Positions 43,873 through 51,356 of a stretch of 64,000 nt of DNA are shown here, piece by piece. The stretch comes from Paenibacillus allorhizosphaerae (lineage in GTDB: Bacteria > Bacillota > Bacilli > Paenibacillales > NBRC-103111). Position 1 is the first letter of the stretch, and each line of letters begins with the position of its first letter. The position numbers were made by a program, and so were the translations under genes. The notes under the pieces are model-generated. The model did no database searches and was not told the origin of the DNA. It saw only the letters and a program-made list of their open reading frames with translations. The stretch lies in assembly GCF_910594985.1 (NCBI RefSeq), contig NZ_CAJVCE010000023.1:52468-116467 (forward strand), read 5' to 3'.

Positions 43873-43900
43873 TTGAAATGCATTTTATTTCGTTTATACT
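43873..43900 (+). promoter_or_regulatory. Promoter of the PadR gene
   Basis: TTGAAA (43873-43878), 16-base spacer, TATACT (43895-43900), 39 bases before the ATG. Confidence 0.55.
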
Positions 43901-43939
43901 ATGGTTTAAGAAAAACGGAACAACAAGGAGGTGCATTCG

Positions 43940-44557
43940 ATGCCGAAACCAAAACGGAGCAATTTGCTCGCTCTCGCGATCTTATCTCTGCTTAATGAAC
44001 GACCGATGCATCCATACGAAATCGGCAGCACGATGCGCCATCGCGGCTTATCGGACAGCATTCGTTTGAACACAGGCTCCCTCTATGCGGTCATGGAAAC
44101 GTTAGTGAAGAACGGCCTTATCCAACCGGTAGGCACGGAACGGGAGGGAAAGCATCCGGAACGAACGGTCTATGAACCGACGGAAGCCGGCCGCGAAGAA
44201 TTTTTCGATTGGCTGCAATCCCTCTTGCGTACGCCGATCAAGGAATATCCGCAATTTGCCGCCGGGCTGTCGTTTCTCGCTCACTTGACGCCGCAGCAAG
44301 CGCTTGAGCTTCTGAAGGAACGTACGCAGAGCCTGAACACTCAAATGGAGCAGGTCAAAGCTTCCATGCAGGATACGCGGCAGCTTGGCGTTGACCGGCT
44401 GTTCCTGATTGAGCAAGAATATACACTCGCCATGCTTCAGGCGGAAATGGACTGGCTCAACCGATTTATTGCAGAGATTCACGATTCTTCGCTTACTTTG
44501 AGAACGGAAGATGCCTGGACTTGGTTTGTTACTCCTTTCTCTTCCGACCAAGATTAA
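43940..44557 (+). CDS. PadR-family transcriptional regulator
   Basis: Protein of 205 residues with an N-terminal winged helix (LALAILSLLNERPMHPYEIG; LNTGSLYAVMETLVKNGLIQ) and a C-terminal helical Vir_act_alpha_C-like domain for dimerisation (residues 110-195). AAGGAGGTG precedes the ATG at 43940. It is divergent from the FAD monooxygenase and very probably represses it through the palindrome at 43824. The ligand is presumably a substrate of the enzyme (inference). Confidence 0.88.
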   Translation: MPKPKRSNLLALAILSLLNERPMHPYEIGSTMRHRGLSDSIRLNTGSLYAVMETLVKNGLIQPVGTEREGKHPERTVYEPTEAGREEFFDWLQSLLRTPIKEYPQFAAGLSFLAHLTPQQALELLKERTQSLNTQMEQVKASMQDTRQLGVDRLFLIEQEYTLAMLQAEMDWLNRFIAEIHDSSLTLRTEDAWTWFVTPFSSDQD

Positions 44558-44558
44558 A

Positions 44559-44596
44559 AAAATCGCCCTGCCCCTAGAAGGGTAAGGCGATTTTCT
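44559..44596 (+). terminator. Terminator of the PadR gene
   Basis: Stem AAAATCGCC-TGCCC/GGGTA-GGCGATTTT, then a T-rich tail, starting at the stop codon. Confidence 0.8.
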
Positions 44597-44723
44597 TATT
44601 TTCGCGAGTCGTGCCAATCCTTCATGAAGCATAACCAGCGCACCGTCGCTCTCATTCCAAAAATGGATGCACTTGACCGGGAGATGCCGTCAAAGTTCCG
44701 CCAGGACCGGCCATCCACCTTTA

Positions 44724-44755
44724 AAATAAAAAAAACACGTCGCAACGGACGTGTT
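44724..44755 (-). terminator. Terminator of the CAP lipoprotein gene
   Basis: Stem AACACGTC/GACGTGTT followed on the minus strand by TTTTTTTATTTT, 27 bases after the stop codon. Confidence 0.85.
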
Positions 44756-44781
44756 GGCAAATACATATTTTGTTTTCCCCT

Positions 44782-45525
44782 CTAGCCGGTAAACTCTTGA
44801 ACCCACTCGGAATTGTAATAAGCTACTCCAATTTGCGTGAAGCTGTTGTTTAAGATGTTCGCACGGTGCCCGGAACTGTTCATCCATTGGTTCATCACTT
44901 CCGCCGGGCTTGTCTGGCCTTTGGCAATGTTTTCTCCCGCAGTGCTATACGTGATCCCGAATGACTTCATCATATCGAAAGGCGAGCCATAAGTCGGGGA
45001 CTGATGATCAAAATAATTGTTGTTGTACATATCCTGTGCTTTAGCCATAGCCACTTTGCTCAGCCCGCTATTCATGCTAAGAGGACTCAAACCAGCTTTT
45101 GTTCTTTCTTGATTCACCAAATCCAATACTTGCTGCGCAAATTGGGAAGAATCGGCGGGCTGCTGCGGATTGTATGACTGCTGAGGATTGGCCGGCTGTT
45201 GCGGATTGGCAGCCGGTTGCTGCGGATAATACGGCTGCTGCGGATTAGCAGAAGGATTTGCCGGATATGGTACCGATCCGTTCATGCGATTGAACCAATC
45301 CGTCCAATTGGAAGTATCGGCGGGCACTTGCTTCATCTTTATCGAAGAACTCCCTGCACCCGTTGTTGAAATGGAAGAGGCTTGCGTTAATTTTGACGTT
45401 TGAGCGGCATTGGAGGATGGCGCTGTAACCTTGGTCTGATCCGCGGCGGCTTGCTTTTTCGTCATATTATTGCTCGTACAGCCGGTAACGGCCAATAGCG
45501 CGGCGATTACGATTAGCTTTTTAAT
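44782..45525 (-). CDS. CAP-domain (YkwD/SCP-like) lipoprotein with an apparent ATT start
   Basis: Lipoprotein of about 247 residues. Layout: signal sequence with lipobox LLAVTGC, a Ser/Thr-rich segment, a Pro-Gln-Asn-rich repeat region (units like NPQQPYYPQQ) near residues 85-125, and a C-terminal CAP domain (LDLVNQERTKAGLSPLSMNS ... GENIAKGQTSPAEVMNQWMN, SGHRANIL). No ATG, GTG or TTG precedes the signal peptide at a suitable place. An ATT at 45525, 7 bases behind GGGAGG, gives a perfect MKKLIVIAALLAVTGC start. Related Bacillales CAP proteins occur in spores and cell walls. The TTG at 45495 would cut the signal peptide. Confidence 0.8.
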   Translation of the reverse strand: MKKLIVIAALLAVTGCTSNNMTKKQAAADQTKVTAPSSNAAQTSKLTQASSISTTGAGSSSIKMKQVPADTSNWTDWFNRMNGSVPYPANPSANPQQPYYPQQPAANPQQPANPQQSYNPQQPADSSQFAQQVLDLVNQERTKAGLSPLSMNSGLSKVAMAKAQDMYNNNYFDHQSPTYGSPFDMMKSFGITYSTAGENIAKGQTSPAEVMNQWMNSSGHRANILNNSFTQIGVAYYNSEWVQEFTG

Positions 45526-45683
45526 AACAATACCTCCCTTGAACCTTCAAAGTAATTGATGTTATCGAACAAAGTTTTTGCAAAATAACGTCGCTTTATT
45601 CCCGGACCCTCATACAAAATCGAAGAATACTCCGTTTAATTATGGTCTACTGTACTGACAACATAGCCTCCCGCCCTATTTTA

Positions 45684-45706
45684 TGAAGGCAAGCATCTTG
45701 CCTTCA
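45684..45706. promoter_or_regulatory. Perfect 10-bp inverted repeat upstream of the Gly/Pro/Tyr-rich gene
   Basis: TGAAGGCAAG-CAT-CTTGCCTTCA. No T-run follows on either strand, so it does not look like a terminator. It lies 53 bases before the start codon at 45760 and may be an operator or leader hairpin. Confidence 0.4.
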
Positions 45707-45759
45707 TTACGTTGCATACGTTGTATTAGCATCAAATTTACAAAATAAGGAGGTTGGAA

Positions 45760-46017
45760 ATGGCGTATAACCCGTTCGCTTATCCATACGGTCAATTCCC
45801 CGGCTCCTTTCCGGGCCCATATCCAGGTGGTCAATACCCCGGTCCGTATCCTATGTCATCCTATCCATCTCCCGGGTATTACCCCTACAGCGGTATGCCA
45901 GGAGGGTACGGCGGTCACGGCGGTTATGCCCCTCCAGGCAGCTCGTATACAGGTCAAATTTTTGTCCCCCTCTCCGGAGGTGCTCACGGGGGTGGCCATC
46001 GAAAAGCTGGTAGGTAA
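45760..46017 (+). CDS. Gly/Pro/Tyr-rich small protein, possibly of the spore surface
   Basis: Protein of 85 residues of very low complexity: FPGSFPGPYPGGQYPGPYP, then SSYPSPGYYPYSGMPGGYGG, then a basic end GGGHRKAGR. There is no signal peptide and almost no charged residue in the middle. The composition is like that of small coat or exosporium proteins in spore formers, but no family was recognised. AAGGAGG precedes the ATG. A strong terminator follows, so it is a single gene. Confidence 0.65.
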   Translation: MAYNPFAYPYGQFPGSFPGPYPGGQYPGPYPMSSYPSPGYYPYSGMPGGYGGHGGYAPPGSSYTGQIFVPLSGGAHGGGHRKAGR

Positions 46018-46032
46018 CTTTCATTTAACATC

Positions 46033-46074
46033 AACCGGGAAAAAGGAGTTCCTCTTCTTTTTACCCGGTTTTTT
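46033..46074 (+). terminator. Terminator of the Gly/Pro/Tyr-rich gene
   Basis: Stem AACCGGG-AAAAAG.../CTTTTT-CCCGGTT followed by TTTTC. Confidence 0.88.
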
Positions 46075-46304
46075 CTTCATATTTTATCCGGCCCCTCTAC
46101 ATATAGAGCGGAAGCTTCAACTTGTCGTTTTGCTGTCCGCGGCGGCCTGGATCATGCCGCGAAGCTCATGGACATGAGTATGAAAATTTCGGTGGTGCCA
46201 TACTCTCGTTGAGATCTACAAGCATTCCTTTTTAGTAGACAATTCCAAAATAGTGAGCTACACTTTGTTCAAAATTGCAAGAATCTCGAGGAGATTGGAG
46301 CACG

Positions 46305-47501
46305 ATGCAGATGCGAATTGCCGCGGATATGAAACGTTTTTTGCAGGTCGATGGCGCGGGGCAGATGTTGTTTACGCTATTTTGCTATGGAATCGGCATG
46401 GGCATTTTAGCTCCGATGAACGCCATTTATTTAAGCGAGAGCATCGGATTGTCCAAGGGCGAAGTCGTATCCGTCTTCGTTGTGTCGCTGCTGCTGAACA
46501 TGAGCACCACGATTACGGTCGGGCTGTTAAGCGATAAGCTGCGCAGCCGAAAAAAGCTGGCGATTGCAGCGGCTTCGCTGTGTCTCGTCGGACTATTGAT
46601 TTATATGCGCGCGGAAGGATATATTCAGGCGCTGATCGGGATGTGTGTGGCGAGCGCGCCGTCCGGACTCATTATGGGACAGTTGTTCGCGATGTCGCGG
46701 AATCATTTTGCCAGGCTGGCTGGGGATATTGTGGAGATGGCGCAAATTTGGCTGCGCGCAGGGTACAGCGTCGGATTTTTTTGCGGCTTGCTCGCAGGGG
46801 CGAATTTATACTTGATAGCAACGTTTCAAGGCGTGCTGTGGGGCAATTTTGCAGGCTACGCCATGCTCGTTATTTTGCTGTCGTTCTATCGGGAACACGC
46901 AGAGGGCAAACAGCAATCCGGCCCGGGGGCGGGCGAGCCGATTTCCGTCATTATGCTGGTTGCGCTGCTGCTTCTGGCTTGCGCAGATGCGATTCGCGGA
47001 TTGTACCTTCCCCTTGTCGTGAAATCGTTGTTCGGAAAACCGGAGTATATGTCGTATATTTGGAGCGCGCAGGCCGTGTTTGAGCTGTTGTTCATGACCA
47101 TTGCCGGTTATTGGGCGGCGAAATATGGCAGCAAAAAAATTATATTACTTGGCGGTTTTGGGGCATTCATTGCCTATTCGATTTATGCGTTGCGTGCGCC
47201 GCTGATCGTTTTTTTCCTCATTCAGCCCGTTTACTCTTTTTTCGTATCTATCTTGTACGGAGTGGCGATGGGGTATGTACAGCGCATGTTCACAGGTCGA
47301 ACCGGGTTCGGCGCGAGTTTGTATGTATTCATTTCGCTGACGGCTTCGTTGATCGGGTATTTGCTGCCGCTGCTCGTTGAAGGCTACGATCCCTCGATCT
47401 TTATCATTCCGATGGCTCTGATTGTAGTATCCCTTACGATGATTTCTGCGGTGCTGATTCGGGAACGCCGATCCTCGAAGCCGGTTCAAACGTTTCGATA
47501 A
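46305..47501 (+). CDS. MFS transporter, sugar-efflux (SET)-like
   Basis: Membrane protein of 398 residues with 12 hydrophobic segments. The loop between helices 2 and 3 reads VGLLSDKLRSRKKLAIAAAS (motif A variant), and the second half has AGYWAAKYGSKKIILLGG, the matching motif. The overall pattern resembles the sugar-efflux transporter branch of MFS. The substrate is not readable. GGAGATTGGAG precedes the ATG at 46305; the earlier ATG at 46275 has no site. Single gene, closed by a bidirectional terminator. Confidence 0.82.
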   Translation: MQMRIAADMKRFLQVDGAGQMLFTLFCYGIGMGILAPMNAIYLSESIGLSKGEVVSVFVVSLLLNMSTTITVGLLSDKLRSRKKLAIAAASLCLVGLLIYMRAEGYIQALIGMCVASAPSGLIMGQLFAMSRNHFARLAGDIVEMAQIWLRAGYSVGFFCGLLAGANLYLIATFQGVLWGNFAGYAMLVILLSFYREHAEGKQQSGPGAGEPISVIMLVALLLLACADAIRGLYLPLVVKSLFGKPEYMSYIWSAQAVFELLFMTIAGYWAAKYGSKKIILLGGFGAFIAYSIYALRAPLIVFFLIQPVYSFFVSILYGVAMGYVQRMFTGRTGFGASLYVFISLTASLIGYLLPLLVEGYDPSIFIIPMALIVVSLTMISAVLIRERRSSKPVQTFR

Positions 47502-47516
47502 AAAAAGCCTAATAAA

Positions 47517-47553
47517 AACGAGCCTCGCACCCAATCAGGTTTGAGGCTCGTTT
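47517..47553. terminator. Bidirectional terminator
   Basis: Perfect stem AACGAGCCTC/GAGGCTCGTT with T-runs on both sides, between the convergent MFS gene and the small gene at 47562. Confidence 0.85.
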
Positions 47554-47561
47554 CTCCCTAT

Positions 47562-47789
47562 TTAACGATTGTGGACCGGAGCTTGGGGATGCTCTTTCCG
47601 CCCAACGGTCTGCTGCAATATCGAGCAATAAAAATCATTCGTAACCGGAACCGGCGCGAGCAAAAAAGAATTTAGCTCTACCGTCCATGTTGCGTTTATT
47701 CGATCATCCCTTAATTCAACGTGACCTGCCGCAATGTTCACCATTGGATATTCAGCGTGATCATGCCGTGCCTTTAACATACCTTCCAC
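47562..47789 (-). CDS. Hypothetical 75-residue protein
   Basis: The frame begins at a GTG behind AAGGA (or at an ATG three codons later) and starts 9 bases after the DUF4180 stop codon, so it is probably cotranscribed. The middle (NIAAGHVELRDDRINATWTV, ELNSFLLAPVPVTNDFYC) looks like real protein with alternating hydrophobic residues. No family was recognised. It could also be a truncated longer protein. Confidence 0.5.
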   Translation of the reverse strand: MEGMLKARHDHAEYPMVNIAAGHVELRDDRINATWTVELNSFLLAPVPVTNDFYCSILQQTVGRKEHPQAPVHNR

Positions 47790-47798
47790 CCGTTCCTT

Positions 47799-48170
47799 CT
47801 ATTGCTTCAACATGCTTAACTTGTCAATCGCTTGTTGTTCCGTCGGCAAGAAAAAAATATCTCTTCCGCTGTTGCATTCGTAGACGAAATCTTGAAAACT
47901 TCGACTTGAATACTCGGAAAAATCTCCAACAAAAGCAACCTTCACGCGATAATTGATAAACTTCTGAAGGATTTCGCCTGCAAGACGCGTTTTCAGATCG
48001 AAAAACCTTTCGCTTATCATATTTTTATGGATCACAATACGATCGCTGTCCGCTTCATATTGTACCGTTGCCATAAGATCCAATGCAGACTGAACATCGC
48101 TAATGACGATCTCGCTGCCGCTCACGACAGCAATATTGCTTCCGCCGGCTTCTACTTTCGCTATATTCAT
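47799..48170 (-). CDS. DUF4180 domain-containing protein
   Basis: Protein of 123 residues of which nearly all is the DUF4180 domain. Typical stretches are GSEIVISDVQSALDLMATVQ, KNMISERFFDLKTRLAGEIL and the SSRSFQDFVYECNSGRDIFF near the end. The family is widespread but uncharacterised. AGGGAGGG precedes the ATG. Upstream of the hypothetical gene at 47562 and downstream of the GIY-YIG gene; spacing suggests one transcript for the first two. Confidence 0.8.
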   Translation of the reverse strand: MNIAKVEAGGSNIAVVSGSEIVISDVQSALDLMATVQYEADSDRIVIHKNMISERFFDLKTRLAGEILQKFINYRVKVAFVGDFSEYSSRSFQDFVYECNSGRDIFFLPTEQQAIDKLSMLKQ

Positions 48171-48219
48171 ATTCTCTCACCCTCCCTGATAAGCCTGTGC
48201 ATCGCTAAGCGTACATAAA

Positions 48220-48579
48220 CTATCTTGTTGGAAGCTTATTATATCCGTTGTCTCCATAGGGCTGCAATTTTTCAAGCCACGGCTTTACGATCTGCTTAAG
48301 TTCCCAACGCATGTCGATCACTTCATTCGCTTCCTTCCTCTCCAGTTCTTCATAGGAGAAAGCTTCGGACCCGAATTCCTTCCAATCTTTTTGCAATTGG
48401 GCATTGGCGAACCTCCCCATATCCAATTGCGCGGCAATCGTCAACCACTTGTTTTTAAGATTCGGATAGCTGTCTATATACGTTTTGCCGTTAACTTTAT
48501 TTGTTATTTTGATAACACCCATGTAGGTTTTCATCTGCTTGTATTCTTCCAGCAGCTCCTTGCGTTTGCTCTTATCCAT
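48220..48579 (-). CDS. GIY-YIG-like protein, probably lacking nuclease activity
   Basis: Protein of 119 residues. The segment MGVIKITNKVNGKTYIDSYP aligns with the GIY-YIG core (GIYKI-tNk-vNGK-YIG), but the two signature tyrosine-glycine motifs are degenerate (MGV for GIY, YID for YIG). The known arginine in the following helix and the glutamate near the end are uncertain. It resembles a family of GIY-YIG-fold proteins of Firmicutes without assigned function. The ATG at 48579 follows AAAGGAG. Confidence 0.7.
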   Translation of the reverse strand: MDKSKRKELLEEYKQMKTYMGVIKITNKVNGKTYIDSYPNLKNKWLTIAAQLDMGRFANAQLQKDWKEFGSEAFSYEELERKEANEVIDMRWELKQIVKPWLEKLQPYGDNGYNKLPTR

Positions 48580-48634
48580 GACCTTCACTCCTTTGTATGA
48601 CATCGGCAATCGCGAAAGAATAGGATAACCGCGT

Positions 48635-49114
48635 TTAATATCCCATTTCCTTCAACAATCTTGATAGCGTGCGAAGCCTTTCGCCAAGCAATTCCCCATC
48701 GTCGCTCAGCGCTTGACTGAACAGCTTGATATCTTCATTGATTTTTTCATTATCGGTACACACCGCTACCGACATAGCTGCGCCCTGCAGACCAACGCGG
48801 TCGATCACAGGGTTGTTCGGATCGTACAAATGCTCATACCGGTACGCTTCGCGGAAATGTTCCAAAGACCGGCAAATCAAAATAGCCAAATCGAGAACGC
48901 GATGAAGCGGCAGCTCCTCCGATTGGCGCGACCATTTCTCCCCGGTGTATCTCCATACTTTAGCGGAAATATCAACTTTTCCTCTATCGTTCCACTGCGC
49001 TAGCCCCAAAGAAAGACCTTTAGCGTCCGTGTGATTAGCCATTCGACCGTCAACCTGTTCATAATTATCGGATACGACAACAGGCTTATGTTTTAAAGTT
49101 GTAGGTATTTTCAT
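48635..49114 (-). CDS. DUF6530-like protein of unknown function
   Basis: Protein of 159 residues starting KIPTTLKHKPVVVSDNYEQV with a central VDISAKVWRYTGEKWSRQSE and LPLHRVLDLAILICRSLEHF. It is soluble, with no signal peptide or membrane helix. I associate it with DUF6530. GAAAGAGG precedes the ATG, and a 19-bp palindrome lies 29 bases upstream. Function unknown. Confidence 0.65.
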   Translation of the reverse strand: MKIPTTLKHKPVVVSDNYEQVDGRMANHTDAKGLSLGLAQWNDRGKVDISAKVWRYTGEKWSRQSEELPLHRVLDLAILICRSLEHFREAYRYEHLYDPNNPVIDRVGLQGAAMSVAVCTDNEKINEDIKLFSQALSDDGELLGERLRTLSRLLKEMGY

Positions 49115-49143
49115 TATTATAACCTCTTTCGATTTACTCGTTT

Positions 49144-49162
49144 AGTAATTTACTAAATTACT
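49144..49162. promoter_or_regulatory. Perfect 19-bp palindrome upstream of the DUF6530 gene
   Basis: AGTAATTTACTAAATTACT, fully symmetric around a central C. It lies 29 bases before the start codon, where it would cover the promoter or start site. No regulator gene is adjacent. Confidence 0.55.
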
Positions 49163-49313
49163 GGTTTATTATATCTTGTGTTCGAATGTTAGTCAATGAG
49201 GCTGCCCCCAGGTTACTATTGGGTTTGATTATTGCGATGCTGCCAATGTAATCATGCATATTTTGAATATCTCACGATTAACAACGCGACATATGCGCTT
49301 TCATATATATTAT

Positions 49314-49392
49314 TCATAAAAAAAGCCGGTATCTTTTGGATACGGCTGAAAATCAAACAAGCTGGCCCCGATTGAGTATCGGTGCCAGCTTG
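49314..49392 (-). terminator. Tandem terminators of the ribose operon
   Basis: First hairpin CAAGCTGGC/GCCAGCTTG (49358-49392) followed by TTTGATTTT. Second hairpin AGCCGTATC/GATACCGGCT (49324-49347) followed by TTTTTTT. Both are on the minus strand, starting 37 bases after the rbsB stop codon. Confidence 0.88.
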
Positions 49393-49428
49393 CAGCCTAG
49401 TACAAGGCTTAACGTGCTTGGAATGTTA

Positions 49429-50373
49429 TTATTTTTTGGTTACTAGCTCCAGGTCTACGGGAATGAATTTTTCCACTTTTTCGCCTTTAATCACTTTAAC
49501 CGCGGTTTTCACTGCCGCATCGCCGATCGCAGCCGGCTTTTGCGCTACCGTGGCGGCCATTTTCCCTTCATTTACCGCTTTAATCGCATCATCTGTAGCG
49601 TCGAAGCCGACGACTGCGATATTTTTGCCGGAGGCCTGAATAGCCTGCAAAGCGCCGAGCGCCATTTCGTCGTTATGCGCGAATACCGCCTGAATGTCTT
49701 TGTTCCCTTGCAAAATATTTTCCATGACCGACAAGCCTTTCGCCCGATCAAAATCAGCCGGTTGCGATGCGGCCACTTTGACGCCGTCCTTGCCGTCTAC
49801 TGCTTCGTGGAAGCCTTTCCCGCGGTCGCGTGCGGCCGAGGTTCCGGCAATCCCTTGCAGTTCTACGATATTGCCTTTCCCGCCGAGCGTCTTCAGAATA
49901 TATTCGCCCGCCATTTTGCCGCCCTTCACATTATCGGAGGCGATATGCGTCACTACGTCGCCGCCATTGGCCGCACGATCGACGGTAATAACGGGAATTC
50001 CTGCTTTATTCGCGGACTTCACCGCCGTAACGATCGCATCGCTATCGGTCGGGTTGATCATGATCAAGTTCACTTTTTTCTGAATCAAATCTTCAATACC
50101 GCTGATTTGCTTGGCCGTATCGTTTTGCGCATCCACTACAACGAGCGAGGCCCCGGCTTCCTTAGCCGCTTTCTCCGCGCCATCCTTCAAGGTGACGAAG
50201 AACGGATTATTGAGCGTCGATACGGACAAACCGATCGTCATTTTATCGGAAGCGGCGCCTCCGCTATTTGCTTCCGGTTTACTCCCGCCTTCGAGTTTCG
50301 ATTCCGTCGAGCAGCCGGCAAGGATCATAAATACGGCGATAAAAAGGGTCAAGATGATATTCGTTTTTTTCAT
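49429..50373 (-). CDS. rbsB: Ribose ABC transporter, substrate-binding lipoprotein
   Basis: Lipoprotein of 314 residues with lipobox MILAGC. The periplasmic-binding-protein type 1 fold shows the ribose-contact regions IGLSVSTLNNPFFVTLKDGA, NPTDSDAIVTAVKSANKAGI and VFAHNDEMALGALQAIQASG. It captures D-ribose and delivers it to RbsC/RbsA. Last gene of the operon, 26 bases after rbsC, with GGGAGAA before the ATG. Double terminator follows. Confidence 0.93.
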   Translation of the reverse strand: MKKTNIILTLFIAVFMILAGCSTESKLEGGSKPEANSGGAASDKMTIGLSVSTLNNPFFVTLKDGAEKAAKEAGASLVVVDAQNDTAKQISGIEDLIQKKVNLIMINPTDSDAIVTAVKSANKAGIPVITVDRAANGGDVVTHIASDNVKGGKMAGEYILKTLGGKGNIVELQGIAGTSAARDRGKGFHEAVDGKDGVKVAASQPADFDRAKGLSVMENILQGNKDIQAVFAHNDEMALGALQAIQASGKNIAVVGFDATDDAIKAVNEGKMAATVAQKPAAIGDAAVKTAVKVIKGEKVEKFIPVDLELVTKK

Positions 50374-50399
50374 TTGAGCGATTCTCCCTTGTTGTATAT

Positions 50400-51356
50400 T
50401 TACTTTCTTGACTTCGAGCGGTCCAGCAGTACGGCGATCAAAATAACAGCGCCTTTCACTACTTGTTGATAAAAAGAAGATACGTTTAACAAATTAAGAC
50501 CGTTATCAAGAACCCCTATAATCATGGCACCGATTAAAGTCCCGACTAGCCACCCCCTGCCCCCGGATAAGCTAGTGCCTCCCAGAACGACCGCAGCAAT
50601 GGCATCCAACTCATAGGATGTTCCTGCCGTCGGTTGAGCCGAATTGAGACGTGAGGTCAAAATAATTCCGCTGAACGAAGCCATCAAGCCGCTGATCGAA
50701 TAAACCCAAATTTTAATTTTGGTCGTATTAATCCCCGAAAGCCACGTTGCGTCTTCATTGCTGCCCAACGCATAAACGCGTCTTCCGAATTTCGATTGCT
50801 TCAAAATGACGTACAGCATGATGAAAGAAAGCACCATCCATACGATCGGCATCGGAATACTGAAGAAGAAGCCTCTCCCGATCATGGCAAATGCATCGCT
50901 TAGGCCCGTGATCGGCTTTCCTTGCGTATACACGAGCGTCAGTCCCCGAAACACCGTCATCGTAGCGAGCGTAGCGATAAACGGCGCAACCTTGCCCTTC
51001 GTAACTAGCAGCCCGTTGACCGCTCCCATCAGAACCCCGCAGGCCAGTCCGGCAATGACGGCGGTCCATGTGTTCGCGCCGCCTGCCATCATTCCCGCGG
51101 TGATTGCGCTGGACAGAGCCAATACCGATCCAACGGATAAATCGATCCCGCCGGTTAGTATGACGAAGGTCATCCCGAAGGCGATCAAGGCATTGATGGA
51201 GATTTGCCTCAAAACGTTAAAAATATTGCTGACGGTAAGAAAATCATTGTTAATGACCGATAATACGATAATGATTAAAAATAAACCAAGCAGCGGCCCC
51301 AAACTTTGTAACTTGCCCGACATTGAATTCGCTTTCACCTTAGCCTCAGCTGACAA
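50400..51356 (-). CDS. rbsC: Ribose ABC transporter, permease
   Basis: Membrane permease of 318 residues with about ten helices. The LTGGIDLSVGSVLALSSAIT motif and the ATPase-contact ALGSNEDATWLSGINTTKIK are typical of RbsC. The start is a TTG at 51356 behind GGGGGAGG, inside the end of rbsA (11-base overlap). A longer in-frame reading further upstream would lie inside rbsA and is rejected. Confidence 0.93.
   Translation of the reverse strand: MSAEAKVKANSMSGKLQSLGPLLGLFLIIIVLSVINNDFLTVSNIFNVLRQISINALIAFGMTFVILTGGIDLSVGSVLALSSAITAGMMAGGANTWTAVIAGLACGVLMGAVNGLLVTKGKVAPFIATLATMTVFRGLTLVYTQGKPITGLSDAFAMIGRGFFFSIPMPIVWMVLSFIMLYVILKQSKFGRRVYALGSNEDATWLSGINTTKIKIWVYSISGLMASFSGIILTSRLNSAQPTAGTSYELDAIAAVVLGGTSLSGGRGWLVGTLIGAMIIGVLDNGLNLLNVSSFYQQVVKGAVILIAVLLDRSKSRK

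Noticed and set aside
44597..44723. Open minus-strand frame between PadR and the CAP gene
   Set aside because: No start or ribosome site, and part of it is the PadR terminator region; no protein family recognised.
45684..45706. Intrinsic terminator
   Set aside because: The stem is perfect but neither strand has a T-run after it.
47562..47789. Staygreen-like or other named family for the 75-residue protein
   Set aside because: No supporting motif could be matched; left as hypothetical.
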